Shown piece by piece: positions 9,455 to 18,773 of a stretch of 64,000 nt of DNA. The notes beneath the pieces are model-generated. The model was not told the origin of the DNA, did not search any database, and saw only the letters and a list, made by a program, of their open reading frames with translations. Source of the DNA: Natronomicrosphaera sp040876735 (GTDB lineage Bacteria; Planctomycetota; Phycisphaerae; Phycisphaerales; Phycisphaeraceae); the NCBI GenBank assembly GCA_040876735.1, contig JBBDPC010000127.1, positions 9,789 through 73,788 of the forward strand, read 5' to 3'. Within the stretch, counting starts at the first letter, position 1; the number at the start of each line of letters is the position of its first letter. A program made the translations under genes and the position numbers.

Positions 9455-11596
9455 ATGAACCGCGACCGCCTCGTACAACTTCTGGCCATGACGCTCACCC
9501 TCGGCTGCCTCATCGCGGCTGTGCTGCTGATGCCGGTCATCCACGGCCAGCGGCGCGACCTGCAACTGAGCTTCGACATCGAAGTCGGCGGCGGCGCCAG
9601 TGCCCGCTACGCCATCCCCGCCGCGGCGATGGGCAGCTTCCGGGGCCTGGCGGTGGACATTCTCTGGTATCGCGCGGAAACCCTGAAGAACGAGGGCAAA
9701 TTCTGGGAGGCCGCCACGCTCGCCGAATGGATCACGACGCTCCAGCCGCGCTTCCCGCAGGTCTGGTCGTTCCATGCCTGGAACATGGCGTACAACATCT
9801 CCGTGCAGACGCACACGCCCGAGGAACGGTGGAACTGGGTCAACAAGGGCGTCCGCCTGCTCCGCGAGGAGGGGATCCCGAACAATCCCACCGCCATCCG
9901 CCTCTACCGCGAACTGGGCTGGATCTTCTTCCACAAGTTCGGCCAGTACGCCGACGACATGCACTGGTACTACAAGCTCGAGCTGGCGCGCGAGTGGCAG
10001 GAGGTGCTCGGCACGCCGGTGCAAAGTGCGTCCGGCGAAGAGGCGGTCGCCGGCTTTGCACCCGTTGCCGACGCCGCCGATCGATACTTCCAGCTCGACC
10101 GGCCGTCGCATGAAATGCGCCAGCATCTGCGCGCCTTGGCCGAGCAGCATCCGGACCATGCCGAAGCATTGACCGACCTTTCGCGCCGCGGGCTGGTGCG
10201 CTTCACCGAGCAGGCGCCACGGCTTTCCGTCGCGGCGCGTGACCAGGGCCGGCGCCAACTGGCCGACCAGCTTGACGAGATGCTCATCCAGGCCCGCGAA
10301 CGGCTGGCGCGTGCGGCGAACGATCCGCTGACGCTGCTGTATGCCGACGCCCCTGCCGCTCGGCCGGTCGTCGAACGGTTGCGCGAAATGGACATGGAGC
10401 CGGACGACACCACGCTTCGCCGCGTCGGCCGACTGGAGATGTACCTGCTCTACGTCTCGCCCCGCGTGCTGCTGGAACAGGGCCGGGAGATGCTCGACCT
10501 CGACGAGCAGGACCTCCACCTGCTCGCCCTGCTCATGGACGCGGAGTACCGCGAAGGCGTCCACGCCCTGCTGCCCTACCTCCGCGCCCGCATCCTGGTG
10601 AACGAGTACCACATGGACCCCACCTTCATGCTCCAGCTCATGGAGGATTTCGGGCCCATCGACTGGCGGCATCCCGCGTCTCACGGCGTCTACTGGTCCG
10701 CGCTCGGCGTCGATATGATCCGCGACGTCCGTGACCGCGACAACATCGACCTGCTCAATACCAACCGCCAGGTCATCCACGGCCTCCAGGCGCTCATGCG
10801 CACCGGCCGGGTCAACTTCGATCCCCTCGCCGGCCAGATCGACACCCTGCCCGAACCGGAGTTCATCGCTGCTTACGAAAAGGCCATGGTCGAAGCCGAG
10901 GAACGCGCCGTCGCCATGGGCCTCGGCAGCGAAGGCACGATCCAGACCTTCGAAGGCGGCCACGAAAACTTCCTCGTCACCGCCATCATCTACAGCTATC
11001 TCTACGGCGACGCCGACCAGGCACGGCACTACTACGACCGCGTCCGCAGCGAGTACGGCAGCCGGCAGCGCGACGGCCGATACCAGCGCACCCTCGACGA
11101 CTTCGTCATCCAGACCCTCGCCGACGACGGCATGCAGCAGCACCAGGCGCGCCAGTTCGTCGACGCCATGATCCGGCAGGGCCTCACCCAAGGCCTCGCC
11201 CACGGCCGCGGCGACGTGTTCAACCGCTTCATGACCGTCGCCCGCGGCGCGTTCGAACGCTACATCGCCGAACGCGGCCACGCCAACCCCAATGCCCCCG
11301 GGCCACGCCTCGGTTTCGGCACGTCCGGCTCATTCCGCGACGTCTTCAACCAGAGCTACATCAATTTCATGCAGTCCTCGCAGGCCCCGCTGATTCAACG
11401 CTCACGCATCTACAACAACACACCTGCCCCTGTGCTGCGTGAGGTCTACCCCAGCTTCCGCGAGCAGGTCCGCCAGCAGGCCCAGCAGCAGGGCTTCGAC
11501 CCCGACCGCGCCTTCCCGCCCCCGCCGGAAGCGGACGGCGAACCCGAACTCGCCCCCACGCCGCCGCAAGACTCCGACACGGTCGAACGCCAGTGA
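9455..11596 (+). CDS. Conserved-looking anchored protein with TPR-like helices, function unknown
   Basis: The 713-residue protein starts MNRDRLVQLLAMTLTLGCLI, a signal anchor at about residues 9-29. A soluble, mostly helical region follows with segments such as RAETLKNEGKFWEAATLAEW and FPQVWSFHAWNMAYN, which look like degenerate TPR repeats. The C-terminal 40 residues are Pro/Glu-rich. I do not recognise a catalytic motif. It follows the ABC exporter genes and precedes the pilus ATPases, so it could serve either group. The ATG lies nine bases after hairpin A. The reading frame is certainly coding, given its strong codon bias and length; the function is unknown. Confidence 0.8.
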   Translation: MNRDRLVQLLAMTLTLGCLIAAVLLMPVIHGQRRDLQLSFDIEVGGGASARYAIPAAAMGSFRGLAVDILWYRAETLKNEGKFWEAATLAEWITTLQPRFPQVWSFHAWNMAYNISVQTHTPEERWNWVNKGVRLLREEGIPNNPTAIRLYRELGWIFFHKFGQYADDMHWYYKLELAREWQEVLGTPVQSASGEEAVAGFAPVADAADRYFQLDRPSHEMRQHLRALAEQHPDHAEALTDLSRRGLVRFTEQAPRLSVAARDQGRRQLADQLDEMLIQARERLARAANDPLTLLYADAPAARPVVERLREMDMEPDDTTLRRVGRLEMYLLYVSPRVLLEQGREMLDLDEQDLHLLALLMDAEYREGVHALLPYLRARILVNEYHMDPTFMLQLMEDFGPIDWRHPASHGVYWSALGVDMIRDVRDRDNIDLLNTNRQVIHGLQALMRTGRVNFDPLAGQIDTLPEPEFIAAYEKAMVEAEERAVAMGLGSEGTIQTFEGGHENFLVTAIIYSYLYGDADQARHYYDRVRSEYGSRQRDGRYQRTLDDFVIQTLADDGMQQHQARQFVDAMIRQGLTQGLAHGRGDVFNRFMTVARGAFERYIAERGHANPNAPGPRLGFGTSGSFRDVFNQSYINFMQSSQAPLIQRSRIYNNTPAPVLREVYPSFREQVRQQAQQQGFDPDRAFPPPPEADGEPELAPTPPQDSDTVERQ

Positions 11597-11742
11597 CAGC
11601 CCGCGAACTCGCCCCGCTCCGGGCTTCGCACGGCTCGCCCGCCCCCCCCGCATTTGCCACAACGCCGCGTGGGCCGCATAATCCCTTTACAGTTCAGGCC
11701 GAACATCGCTTCGGTTTCCCGGCAACGCAAGGTGGAGTTCGC

Positions 11743-13515
11743 ATGGCTCAAAAGCGACGTCAACTCGGCGACATTCTCAAACGCTGGAACCTCGTCGACG
11801 ACCAGCAGCTCAGCGAGGCGGTCAAAATCTCCGACGGCTCGAGCAAACGCATCGGCGAAGCGCTCGTCAATCTCGGTTACGCCAACGAAAACGACGTGGC
11901 CAAGGCGCTCGCCGCCCAGTTCGAGATGAAGTTCATCGATCTCGACCAGCCCAACGTCATCGACAAGCAACACCTCAGCCTCGTCCCGCAAGACATCATC
12001 AAACGCTACCTCGTCCTCCCGCTGGGCCAGGAAGACAACAAACTCAAACTCCTCGTCCACGACCCGATGGACCTGGCCCTGATTGACGACCTGCGTTTCC
12101 GGCTGGGCTCGGAGCTGGAGCTGGCGCTGGGCGCCCGCGGCAAGATCAAGGAGTACATCGACAATGCCTTTTCCGAAACCCAGGCCAGCATCGACCAGCT
12201 CACGCAGGACCTCAGCGTCGACTATTCCGTCGACCGCGGCGCGTCGCTGGACATCCAGTTCGGCGGGGAAGGCAGCGAGGAGGAAGATGCCGAGGAAGCC
12301 GACGCCCAACAGTCGGCCATCATCCGCCTCGTCAACCAGATCATCCAGGAAGCGGTGCTCACCCGCGCCAGCGACATCCACATCGAGCCGTTTGACGATC
12401 GCGTCCGCCTGCGCTACCGCATCGACGGCGTCTGCCATGAACGCGACCGCATCCCCAAACGCACCCAGGCGTCGGTCATCGCCCGCCTGAAAATCCTCGC
12501 CGGCATGAAGGTCGAGGAAAAACGCGTGCCGCAGGACGGCCGGATCAAGCTCAAAGTCAGCGGCGACATCATCGACTTCCGCGTTTCCTCCTGCCCGGCC
12601 TACCACGGCGAATCCATGGTCCTGCGTATCCTCCGGCCTGACGCGGCCCGTATCGGCCTGGAAAACCTGGGCATGCGAGCCGACACGCTCGAAACCTTCA
12701 ACAACATCATCAAACGCCCCAACGGCATCTTCCTCGTCACCGGCCCCACCGGCTCGGGTAAAACAACGACGCTTTACTCGGCCCTGGGCGAACTGAACCG
12801 GCCCGACCGAAAGATCATCACCGCCGAGGACCCGATCGAGTACAACTTCAAGGGCATCAACCAGTGCCAGGTCAACGACCAGATCGGCCTCTCGTTCGCC
12901 AAAATCCTCCGGGCCATGCTTCGGCAGGCGCCCAACGTCATTCTCGTCGGCGAAATCCGTGACCGCGAGGTCGGCGAAGTCGCCATCCAGGCCGCCCTCA
13001 CCGGTCACCTCGTTTTCTCCACGCTGCACACCAACGACGCCCCCTCGGCCATGACGCGATTGGTGGACATGGGGCTCAAGCCCTTCCTCGTCGCCAGTTC
13101 CATCCAGGCCGTGCTCGCCCAGCGCCTCGTCCGTGTCCTTTGCGACCACTGCAAGGAGCCCGACACCGAGCCCAACCGCCGCATGATGCAATTGTGCGGC
13201 TTCAAGCCCGAGGACATCGCCGATCACACCATCTACAAGGCCGTCGGCTGCAAACGCTGCTCCAACACCGGCTACCGCGGCCGGCGGGGCATCTATGAGC
13301 TGATGGTGATGAACAACGAACTGCGTGAACTGGCGTTCAACCGGGCCCCGCTGACCAAGATCCGGCAGGCCGCCGAAGCGGCGGGCATGCGTAACCTGCT
13401 CGGCGACGGCCGGCTGAAAATCCTCGACGGCAAAACCACGCTCGAGGAAATTTCCCGTATTACCCAGATTGAAGGTCTCGTCGAAGGCGAAACGGACGAA
13501 GATCTCGCCGCCTGA
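11743..13515 (+). CDS. PilB/GspE-type assembly ATPase (first copy)
   Basis: The 590-residue protein begins MAQKRRQLGDILKRWNLV, an MshEN/GspE N-terminal domain that may bind cyclic di-GMP in relatives. The C-terminal ATPase has Walker A GPTGSGKTTTLYS, an Asp box (ITAEDPIEY), Walker B (VILVGEIRD) and a His box (LVFSTLHTNDAPSAM). A zinc tetracysteine site (CDHCKE and CKRC) follows. These are the marks of type II secretion and type IV pilus extension ATPases, which power assembly of pseudopilin or pilin fibres at the inner membrane. The start at 11743 has a purine-rich GGTGGAG ribosome site. A longer GTG start at 11593 is unlikely. Confidence 0.93.
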   Translation: MAQKRRQLGDILKRWNLVDDQQLSEAVKISDGSSKRIGEALVNLGYANENDVAKALAAQFEMKFIDLDQPNVIDKQHLSLVPQDIIKRYLVLPLGQEDNKLKLLVHDPMDLALIDDLRFRLGSELELALGARGKIKEYIDNAFSETQASIDQLTQDLSVDYSVDRGASLDIQFGGEGSEEEDAEEADAQQSAIIRLVNQIIQEAVLTRASDIHIEPFDDRVRLRYRIDGVCHERDRIPKRTQASVIARLKILAGMKVEEKRVPQDGRIKLKVSGDIIDFRVSSCPAYHGESMVLRILRPDAARIGLENLGMRADTLETFNNIIKRPNGIFLVTGPTGSGKTTTLYSALGELNRPDRKIITAEDPIEYNFKGINQCQVNDQIGLSFAKILRAMLRQAPNVILVGEIRDREVGEVAIQAALTGHLVFSTLHTNDAPSAMTRLVDMGLKPFLVASSIQAVLAQRLVRVLCDHCKEPDTEPNRRMMQLCGFKPEDIADHTIYKAVGCKRCSNTGYRGRRGIYELMVMNNELRELAFNRAPLTKIRQAAEAAGMRNLLGDGRLKILDGKTTLEEISRITQIEGLVEGETDEDLAA

Positions 13516-13523
13516 CTGCTTGC

Positions 13524-13546
13524 AACCCCCAAGCCCCGAATCCCGA
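13524..13546 (+). repeat. Half-element of the CCCGAA word family
   Basis: The words AACCCCCAAGCCCCGAATCC and CCGAG resemble the right arm of the hairpin at 17277-17388 and lie at the same place, just before a pilus gene start. No left arm is present, so it may be a decayed or partial copy. Confidence 0.4.
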
Positions 13547-13553
13547 GAAATTT

Positions 13554-14693
13554 ATGTCGACGATTCACATTGACCGTCTGCTCGACACCGTCATCCGTCA
13601 AAATGCGTCCGACCTGCATCTGACCGTCGGCAAGCCGCCGACCGTCCGCATGCGCGGCCGACTGGTCGAACTCAAGACCAAAAACCTTGAGCCTTCCGAC
13701 ACCGTTGAGTTGATGAAGGCCATCACCCCCGAACGCTCGCAGAACGAGTTGCAGGAAGAAGGCGGCTCGGACTACGGCTTCGCGTACGGCGACCAGTCCG
13801 ACCCGGAAAACAGCGCCCGCTTCCGCGTGTCCATCTTCAAGCAGAAGGGGCACGTCTCCCTCGTCCTCCGCCAGATCCCCAACAAGCTGATGGCCATTGA
13901 CGACATCGGCCTGCCCGCGATCGTCAAGGACCTGATTCGCCGGCCGCAGGGGTTGTTCCTCGTCACCGGGCCCACCGGCTCAGGCAAGACGACGACGCTC
14001 GCGTCCATGATCAACAATGTCAATGAGAACCTTGACCGGCACATTATCACGGTCGAAGACCCGATCGAGTACTACCAGCCGCATAAAAAGAGCATCGTCA
14101 ACCAGCGCGAAGTGGGCAACGACGTGCCCAGCTTCGCCGAGGCCCTGCGGCGGGCTCTGCGAATGGACCCGGACATCATCCTCGTGGGCGAGATGCGTGA
14201 CCTCGAGACCATCGAAGCCGCCATCCGCGCCGCCGAGACGGGGCACCTCGTGTTCGGCACGCTGCACACCACCGGCGCCTCGGGCACGATCAACCGCATC
14301 ATCGACGCGTTCCCGGTGGCCCAGCAGAACCAGATCCGCGTGCAGCTTTCCACCTCGCTCAAGGCGGTGCTCAGCCAGCAGCTTCTTCGCCGGATCGACA
14401 AGAAGGGCATGGTGGCGAGCTACGAGTTCCTGCTGGTCACGCCGGCCATCGCCAACCTGATCCGCGAGAACAAAACGTTCCGCATCGACTCGGCGATCCA
14501 GACGGGCAAGAAGTTCGGCATGCAGTTGCTCGACGACCACCTCTGGTCGCTGTTCGAGAAGGGCATGATCTCGGCCGAGGACATGATCGACAAGGGCAAG
14601 AACCCGACGCAGCTTATCGAAAAGGTCCATCGCGCAGGCCATGCGATCGGCCGGGTGGAACTGGATTCCGATGACGTGGAAGGCGGCAACTGA
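13554..14693 (+). CDS. pilT: Type IV pilus retraction ATPase PilT
   Basis: The 379-residue protein begins MSTIHIDRLLDTVIRQNASD, the PAS-like N-terminal domain of PilT (ASDLHLTVGKPPTVRMRGRL). The ATPase part has GPTGSGKTTTLASM, an Asp box (ITVEDPIEYY), Walker B (DIILVGEMRDLETI) and a His box (TGHLVFGTLHTTGAS). The AIRAAETGH and GEMRD sequences are PilT-type rather than PilB-type, and no zinc tetracysteine site is present, also as in PilT. The length is typical (about 350-380). PilT depolymerises pili and drives twitching motility. Its presence between two PilB-like ATPases suggests that a retractable type IV pilus is encoded here, not only a secretion system. Confidence 0.95.
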   Translation: MSTIHIDRLLDTVIRQNASDLHLTVGKPPTVRMRGRLVELKTKNLEPSDTVELMKAITPERSQNELQEEGGSDYGFAYGDQSDPENSARFRVSIFKQKGHVSLVLRQIPNKLMAIDDIGLPAIVKDLIRRPQGLFLVTGPTGSGKTTTLASMINNVNENLDRHIITVEDPIEYYQPHKKSIVNQREVGNDVPSFAEALRRALRMDPDIILVGEMRDLETIEAAIRAAETGHLVFGTLHTTGASGTINRIIDAFPVAQQNQIRVQLSTSLKAVLSQQLLRRIDKKGMVASYEFLLVTPAIANLIRENKTFRIDSAIQTGKKFGMQLLDDHLWSLFEKGMISAEDMIDKGKNPTQLIEKVHRAGHAIGRVELDSDDVEGGN

Positions 14694-15101
14694 CCGCTTC
14701 ACCGGCCTCACCCTTGCCACCGCTATCCCGTTGCCCCCGCCTGACGCAAGGGCTTACAGACCCGGATCGGCCGACGAAACAGCCGCGCCAACCCGCCTCC
14801 ACCGCCGGAAAGCGCTACGATTTCCACCTGTCGAATACATACAGAAGCTTCAGGGCGGGTTGCCGGGATGCCGATGACTGGTAATATGGATCGTGATCTT
14901 TGATCCGCCCGAGTGTCCGCTCACTCTGATTCATCCATCCTGTTTTTCATTCCCTCGCGGACACGACTGCTTCGCCACAAAGCTCTTGATCCTGACCTTG
15001 GAGAGACGCGTCACACATTGGACAGATGGAAATCGATCCTGGTCGTCCGGTGTGGACACGCGGGTTTCCGCACAAGCAACCCCCGAAGTGAGTCGACGGG
15101 C
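14694..15101 (+). other. Long non-coding leader region before the second pilB-like gene
   Basis: About 400 bases with no convincing gene; base composition is less GC-biased than that of the neighbours. It holds a promoter-like pair at 14860-14887. No GEMM cyclic di-GMP riboswitch core (AGGGCAAACC type) was seen. Small frames starting at 14893 and 14913 have atypical codon use. Confidence 0.5.
14860..14887 (+). promoter_or_regulatory. Candidate promoter before the second pilB-like operon
   Basis: TTGCCG at 14860-14865 and TAATAT at 14882-14887 are 16 bases apart, giving a start site near 14894. The same TTGCCG-16 arrangement is seen at the ileS leader promoter. This would leave a transcript leader of about 600 bases before the ATPase gene. 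Confidence 0.4.
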
Positions 15102-15488
15102 ATGGCGCGAAACAGGCTGGAAGCGGGCGTGCCGAGCGATATGGCATTTAGCGGAATGAGTTTGCCAGGAAATAGGTTGGCGGTCGCGGTGACATGTGCC
15201 CTCAGCAGTGCGAGGCAGGGCAGTTCGGGACCGGACGGCCGCTCGCTGACGATGATGGGAATGAGTGCATCGTTCATTCAGTCGAAGACGTGGACGCATC
15301 CAAGCCATCGCCCCGATGTCGCGGTGTGGCATGGGTCCGGGATACCGGTCGGGCTGGGTGTTCGAGGGTCACAGGTTCTGGTCGGCGATGCCGGGTCGAT
15401 CCTGCCGGGGCAGCAAGTCGGGGGCGGAACGTTTCCGGTATGGCGGGGGGTTCTGGGGCGTTGGACGGACGCGATGACACGGGAGTGA
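15102..15488 (+). CDS. Doubtful small protein before the second pilB-like gene
   Basis: An in-frame ATG at 15102 gives 128 residues beginning MARNRLEAGVPSDMAFSGMS; the same frame is open back to 14913. The frame ends six bases before the next ATG, as in an operon. Codon use is only partly like the neighbours, and no domain is recognised. The C-terminal half, rich in Gly and Val, could be a small secreted or regulatory protein, but a non-coding leader is an equally good explanation. Confidence 0.3.
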   Translation: MARNRLEAGVPSDMAFSGMSLPGNRLAVAVTCALSSARQGSSGPDGRSLTMMGMSASFIQSKTWTHPSHRPDVAVWHGSGIPVGLGVRGSQVLVGDAGSILPGQQVGGGTFPVWRGVLGRWTDAMTRE

Positions 15489-15494
15489 ACCACC

Positions 15495-17270
15495 ATGGCG
15501 GAAACGCGGACGAAAACGAAGGGCCCAAGCCTGTCCGAGATGAAAGGCCGACGCATCGGCCGGATTCTCACGAAGATGGGCAAGATCACCCGCGACCAGG
15601 TGACCGAAGCCTTGGAGGTGCAGAAACAGCGGCAGCAGGAAGGCCGCGGCCGGCCGGCCCTGGGGCAGTTGCTGGTGGAAATGGGTTACATCACGCAGGA
15701 CGATGTGAGCCTGGCCCTGGCCGCCCAGGCGGGCATGGAAGTGATTGATCTGGAAGACTTCGACATTTCGGACGACGTGATCCATCTGCTGCCCGCCGAG
15801 ACGGCGCAGGCCTACCAGGTCATCCCCGTTTCCTACGACGAGAAGAGCAAGACGCTGACGGTCGCGCTCAAGAGTGCGGACAACTTCCGCGCCCTGGACG
15901 ACCTTCGCCTGCTGATGGGTTTTGAGGTTCAGGCCGTCGTCGCCCCTGCTGAGCAGGTCGAGAAGCGGATTCAGACGTACTACGGCGAAGATGATGAGTC
16001 GCTGAGTTCGCTGGTGGCGGAGTTGAGCGAAGAGGACGAATTCGAGGATTTCGACGCGCGCAGCGAGTCGATCGACCTCGATGCGTTGCTTGAAGCCGCC
16101 GACGACAACAAGGTCAAACGGCTGCTGAACCTGGTGCTGATGCAGGCGATCAAGGACCACGCCTCGGACATCCATTTTGAGCCGTTCGAGGACGAGTTCA
16201 AGATGCGATACCGCATCGACGGCGTGCTGTATGAGATGATCCCGCCGCCGCGCCACCTGGCGATGCCGATCGTCAGCCGGATCAAGGTGATGGCCAGCCT
16301 CGACATTGCCGAGCGTCGCATGCCGCAGGACGGGCGCATCGAGTTGGTGGTCAACGGCCAGCCGGTCGACCTTCGCATCGCCGTGCTGCCGACGATGTTC
16401 GGCGAATCGGTGGTCATGCGTGTGCTCGACCGCGGCAACGTCCAGCTTGACCTGGACAAGGTCGGCATGCGCCACGACGACCTTGACGAATTCCGCCAGC
16501 TTGCCAAGAAGCCCAACGGCATCGTGATCGTCACCGGGCCCACCGGCTCGGGCAAGACGACGACGCTGTATGCGGCGCTGAACGAGTTAAACACCGTTGA
16601 TGTGAAGATCCTCACGGCCGAGGACCCGGTCGAGTATGACATTGACGGCCTGGTGCAGGTGCAGGTGAACCCGGATGTCGGGCTCACCTTCGCCCGCGCG
16701 CTGCGCAGCTTCCTGCGCCAGGACCCGGACATCATCCTCATCGGCGAAACGCGCGACCTGGAGACCGCCAAGATCGCGGTCGAATCCGCCCTCACCGGCC
16801 ATCTGGTCTTCACCACGCTGCACACCAACGACGCGCCGAGTTCGATTGCTCGCTTGCTGGATCTGGGCCTGGAAGACTTCCTGCTCACCGCGACGCTGGA
16901 AGGCATCGTCGCCCAACGGCTGGTGCGCAAGATCTGCACGCGGTGCAAGGAAGCGTACACGCCGTCGGAAGACGAGTTGATGCGGCTGAAACTGCTGCCT
17001 GAGGACTTACAGGGCCGGGAGCTGTACCACGGCAAAGGCTGCGACTACTGCAACCAGTCGGGCTACAAGGGCCGGCTGGCAATCTTCGAGATCATGGTGC
17101 TCGATGACGAGATCCGCGAACTGATCATGCAGAACGCCTCGACGCAGGTGCTCCAGGCCGAGGCCCGCAAGCGCGGCATGCGGACGCTGCGCCAGTCAGG
17201 CCTGCTGGCGATCTACGATGGCCTGACCACGATCGACGAAGTGGCGCGAGAGACGATGATTGAAGACTGA
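15495..17270 (+). CDS. PilB/GspE-type assembly ATPase (second copy)
   Basis: The 591-residue protein has an N-terminal MshEN-like domain (MKGRRIGRILTKMGKIT, GQLLVEMGYITQDDVSLALA) and a C-terminal ATPase with GPTGSGKTTTLYAALNE, LTAEDPVEYD, IILIGETRDLETA and HLVFTTLHTNDAPSS. The zinc site is CTRCKE plus CDYCNQ. It is clearly a paralogue of the ATPase at 11743 but not a recent duplicate. Position directly before pilC and the pseudopilins suggests it is the main extension or secretion ATPase of this operon, with the other copy specialised for another fibre. The ATG is preceded by GGAGTGAACCACC. Confidence 0.93.
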   Translation: MAETRTKTKGPSLSEMKGRRIGRILTKMGKITRDQVTEALEVQKQRQQEGRGRPALGQLLVEMGYITQDDVSLALAAQAGMEVIDLEDFDISDDVIHLLPAETAQAYQVIPVSYDEKSKTLTVALKSADNFRALDDLRLLMGFEVQAVVAPAEQVEKRIQTYYGEDDESLSSLVAELSEEDEFEDFDARSESIDLDALLEAADDNKVKRLLNLVLMQAIKDHASDIHFEPFEDEFKMRYRIDGVLYEMIPPPRHLAMPIVSRIKVMASLDIAERRMPQDGRIELVVNGQPVDLRIAVLPTMFGESVVMRVLDRGNVQLDLDKVGMRHDDLDEFRQLAKKPNGIVIVTGPTGSGKTTTLYAALNELNTVDVKILTAEDPVEYDIDGLVQVQVNPDVGLTFARALRSFLRQDPDIILIGETRDLETAKIAVESALTGHLVFTTLHTNDAPSSIARLLDLGLEDFLLTATLEGIVAQRLVRKICTRCKEAYTPSEDELMRLKLLPEDLQGRELYHGKGCDYCNQSGYKGRLAIFEIMVLDDEIRELIMQNASTQVLQAEARKRGMRTLRQSGLLAIYDGLTTIDEVARETMIED

Positions 17271-17276
17271 TGAGAG

Positions 17277-17388
17277 CGGGGGGTCGGGGTTCAGGGATCG
17301 GGGATCGGCCCCATGCCTGAACCGCCGCACCTGCTCTCGTGATTCCTGCTTTCTGAACCCTGATTCCCGAACCCCGAACCCGAGATTC
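17277..17388 (+). repeat. Word-iterated hairpin E (GGGTTC/CCCGAA words)
   Basis: The left arm at 17277-17309 contains GTCGGGGTTCAGGGATCGGG. The right arm at 17341-17388 contains CTGAACCCTGATTCCCGAAC and more CCCGAACC words. The arms pair over about 24-30 bases, and because of the repeated words they can pair in more than one register. The element fills the gap between the second pilB-like gene and pilC, starting within seven bases of the stop codon. Confidence 0.8.
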
Positions 17389-17392
17389 CGCC

Positions 17393-18715
17393 ATGCCCAC
17401 CTTCCAGTACGAAGCGCTCGACGAATCCGGCAAACCGCAAAAGAGCACGATCAATGCGGCGAACAGCGAAGAGGCGATCGCCCGCATTCGCAGCCAGGGC
17501 TTCTTCCCCACCGCTGTTCGCGAGCAGAAGGCCAAGAAGACCAAGAGCAGTTCCGGCGGCGGCTCGGCGCGAGCGGCCAGCGGCGGTAAGAAGAAAAAGG
17601 GCGTCGGCGATATCTCCATCAACATCGGCGGTGTGAGCAACAAGCAGCTCACCCAGTTCACCCGCCAGCTCTCCACGCTTCAGGACGCGGGCCTGCCCAT
17701 CCTCCGATCCATCGCCATTCTCGAACAGCAAGAAAAGGCCGGCCTGCTCAAGGACACCCTGGCCGAGGTCCACGACGACGTCTCCGGCGGCGCCACGCTC
17801 TCGGACGCGATGGGCAAGCATCCCAAGGCCTTCGACCGTCTTTACACCAAAATGATCGCCGCCGGCGAAGTCGGCGGTGTGCTCGACCTGATCCTCAACC
17901 GCCTCGCCGACTTCCTTGAAAAAGCCGCCCGCCTGCGACGCCGCATCATCAGCGCCATGATCTACCCCTCCGTGGTTCTCGCGGTCGCGGGCATCATCGT
18001 GCTGGGCATCATGATCTTCATCGTTCCCTCGTTCACCAAAATCTTCGACGACTTCGACACCACGCTCCCGACGATGACCGTCATGCTCATCGCCTTCAGC
18101 TCCTGGCTGGGCGGACCACTGCTGGACATGCTCGGGGGTACCTCGCCGCCCGGACAACTGATTCCCGGCATCGTCTGGATTCTGCTCTCGCCCATCTTCA
18201 TTTGGGCCTTGCTCAAGCTCATCCGCAAAAGCCAGGCCGGCCGCACCGCCACCGACTGGATGCTGCTGGCCACCCCCGTGGTCGGCGGACTGGTCGCCAA
18301 GGCCACCATCGCCAAGTTCACCCGCACCCTCGGCACACTCATCAACGCCGGCGTGCCCATCCTCGACGCCATCACCATCACCAGTGAAACCACCGGCAAC
18401 AGCATCTACGCCAAGGCGCTCCGCAATGTCCACGACTCCGTCCGCCAAGGCGAAAGCTTCGCCGACCCGCTGCGCCAGGCCAAGGTCTGCGACGCCCTGG
18501 TCGTCAACATGATCGACGTCGGTGAAGAGACCGGCGACCTGGACAAGATGCTGCTGAAAATCGCGGACAACTACGACGAAGAAGTCGACGTCGCCGTGGC
18601 GGGCCTCGTCTCGCTGCTCGAACCGATCATGGTCGTGCTGCTGGGCGGCATCGTCGGCTTCATCGTGATCTCCCTGTTCCTCCCGCTGGTTCAACTGATG
18701 CAGTCGGTGATGTGA
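17393..18715 (+). CDS. PilC/GspF-type inner-membrane platform protein
   Basis: The 440-residue protein has the typical start MPTFQYEALDESGKPQKSTI and then two GspF repeats. The first (QLTQFTRQLSTLQDAGLPIL) ends in a membrane segment at about residues 197-217. The second (AKFTRTLGTLINAGVPILDA) ends in another at about 405-430. A Lys/Ser/Gly-rich linker at residues 47-75 is longer than usual. PilC/GspF is the membrane platform on which the assembly ATPase acts. It follows the second ATPase after a 122-base gap containing hairpin E, and precedes the pseudopilin genes. Confidence 0.94.
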   Translation: MPTFQYEALDESGKPQKSTINAANSEEAIARIRSQGFFPTAVREQKAKKTKSSSGGGSARAASGGKKKKGVGDISINIGGVSNKQLTQFTRQLSTLQDAGLPILRSIAILEQQEKAGLLKDTLAEVHDDVSGGATLSDAMGKHPKAFDRLYTKMIAAGEVGGVLDLILNRLADFLEKAARLRRRIISAMIYPSVVLAVAGIIVLGIMIFIVPSFTKIFDDFDTTLPTMTVMLIAFSSWLGGPLLDMLGGTSPPGQLIPGIVWILLSPIFIWALLKLIRKSQAGRTATDWMLLATPVVGGLVAKATIAKFTRTLGTLINAGVPILDAITITSETTGNSIYAKALRNVHDSVRQGESFADPLRQAKVCDALVVNMIDVGEETGDLDKMLLKIADNYDEEVDVAVAGLVSLLEPIMVVLLGGIVGFIVISLFLPLVQLMQSVM

Positions 18716-18773
18716 GCCACCTGCGGTTCAGGGTTGTCTCGCTCTCCCGGCCTCCGCGCTACTGGACAAGACC

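Noticed and set aside
9431..11281. Long open frame of 616 residues on the minus strand over the 713-residue plus-strand gene
   Set aside because: GC-rich genes with biased third positions give long antisense frames. The plus frame has a signal anchor, normal codon pattern and helical repeats; the minus frame has no domain or start signal.
11446..13227. Antisense frame of 593 residues over the first PilB-like ATPase
   Set aside because: The plus frame has every ATPase motif; the minus frame is a shadow.
14694..15494. Cyclic di-GMP riboswitch before the pilus ATPase
   Set aside because: The conserved GEMM core sequences are absent.
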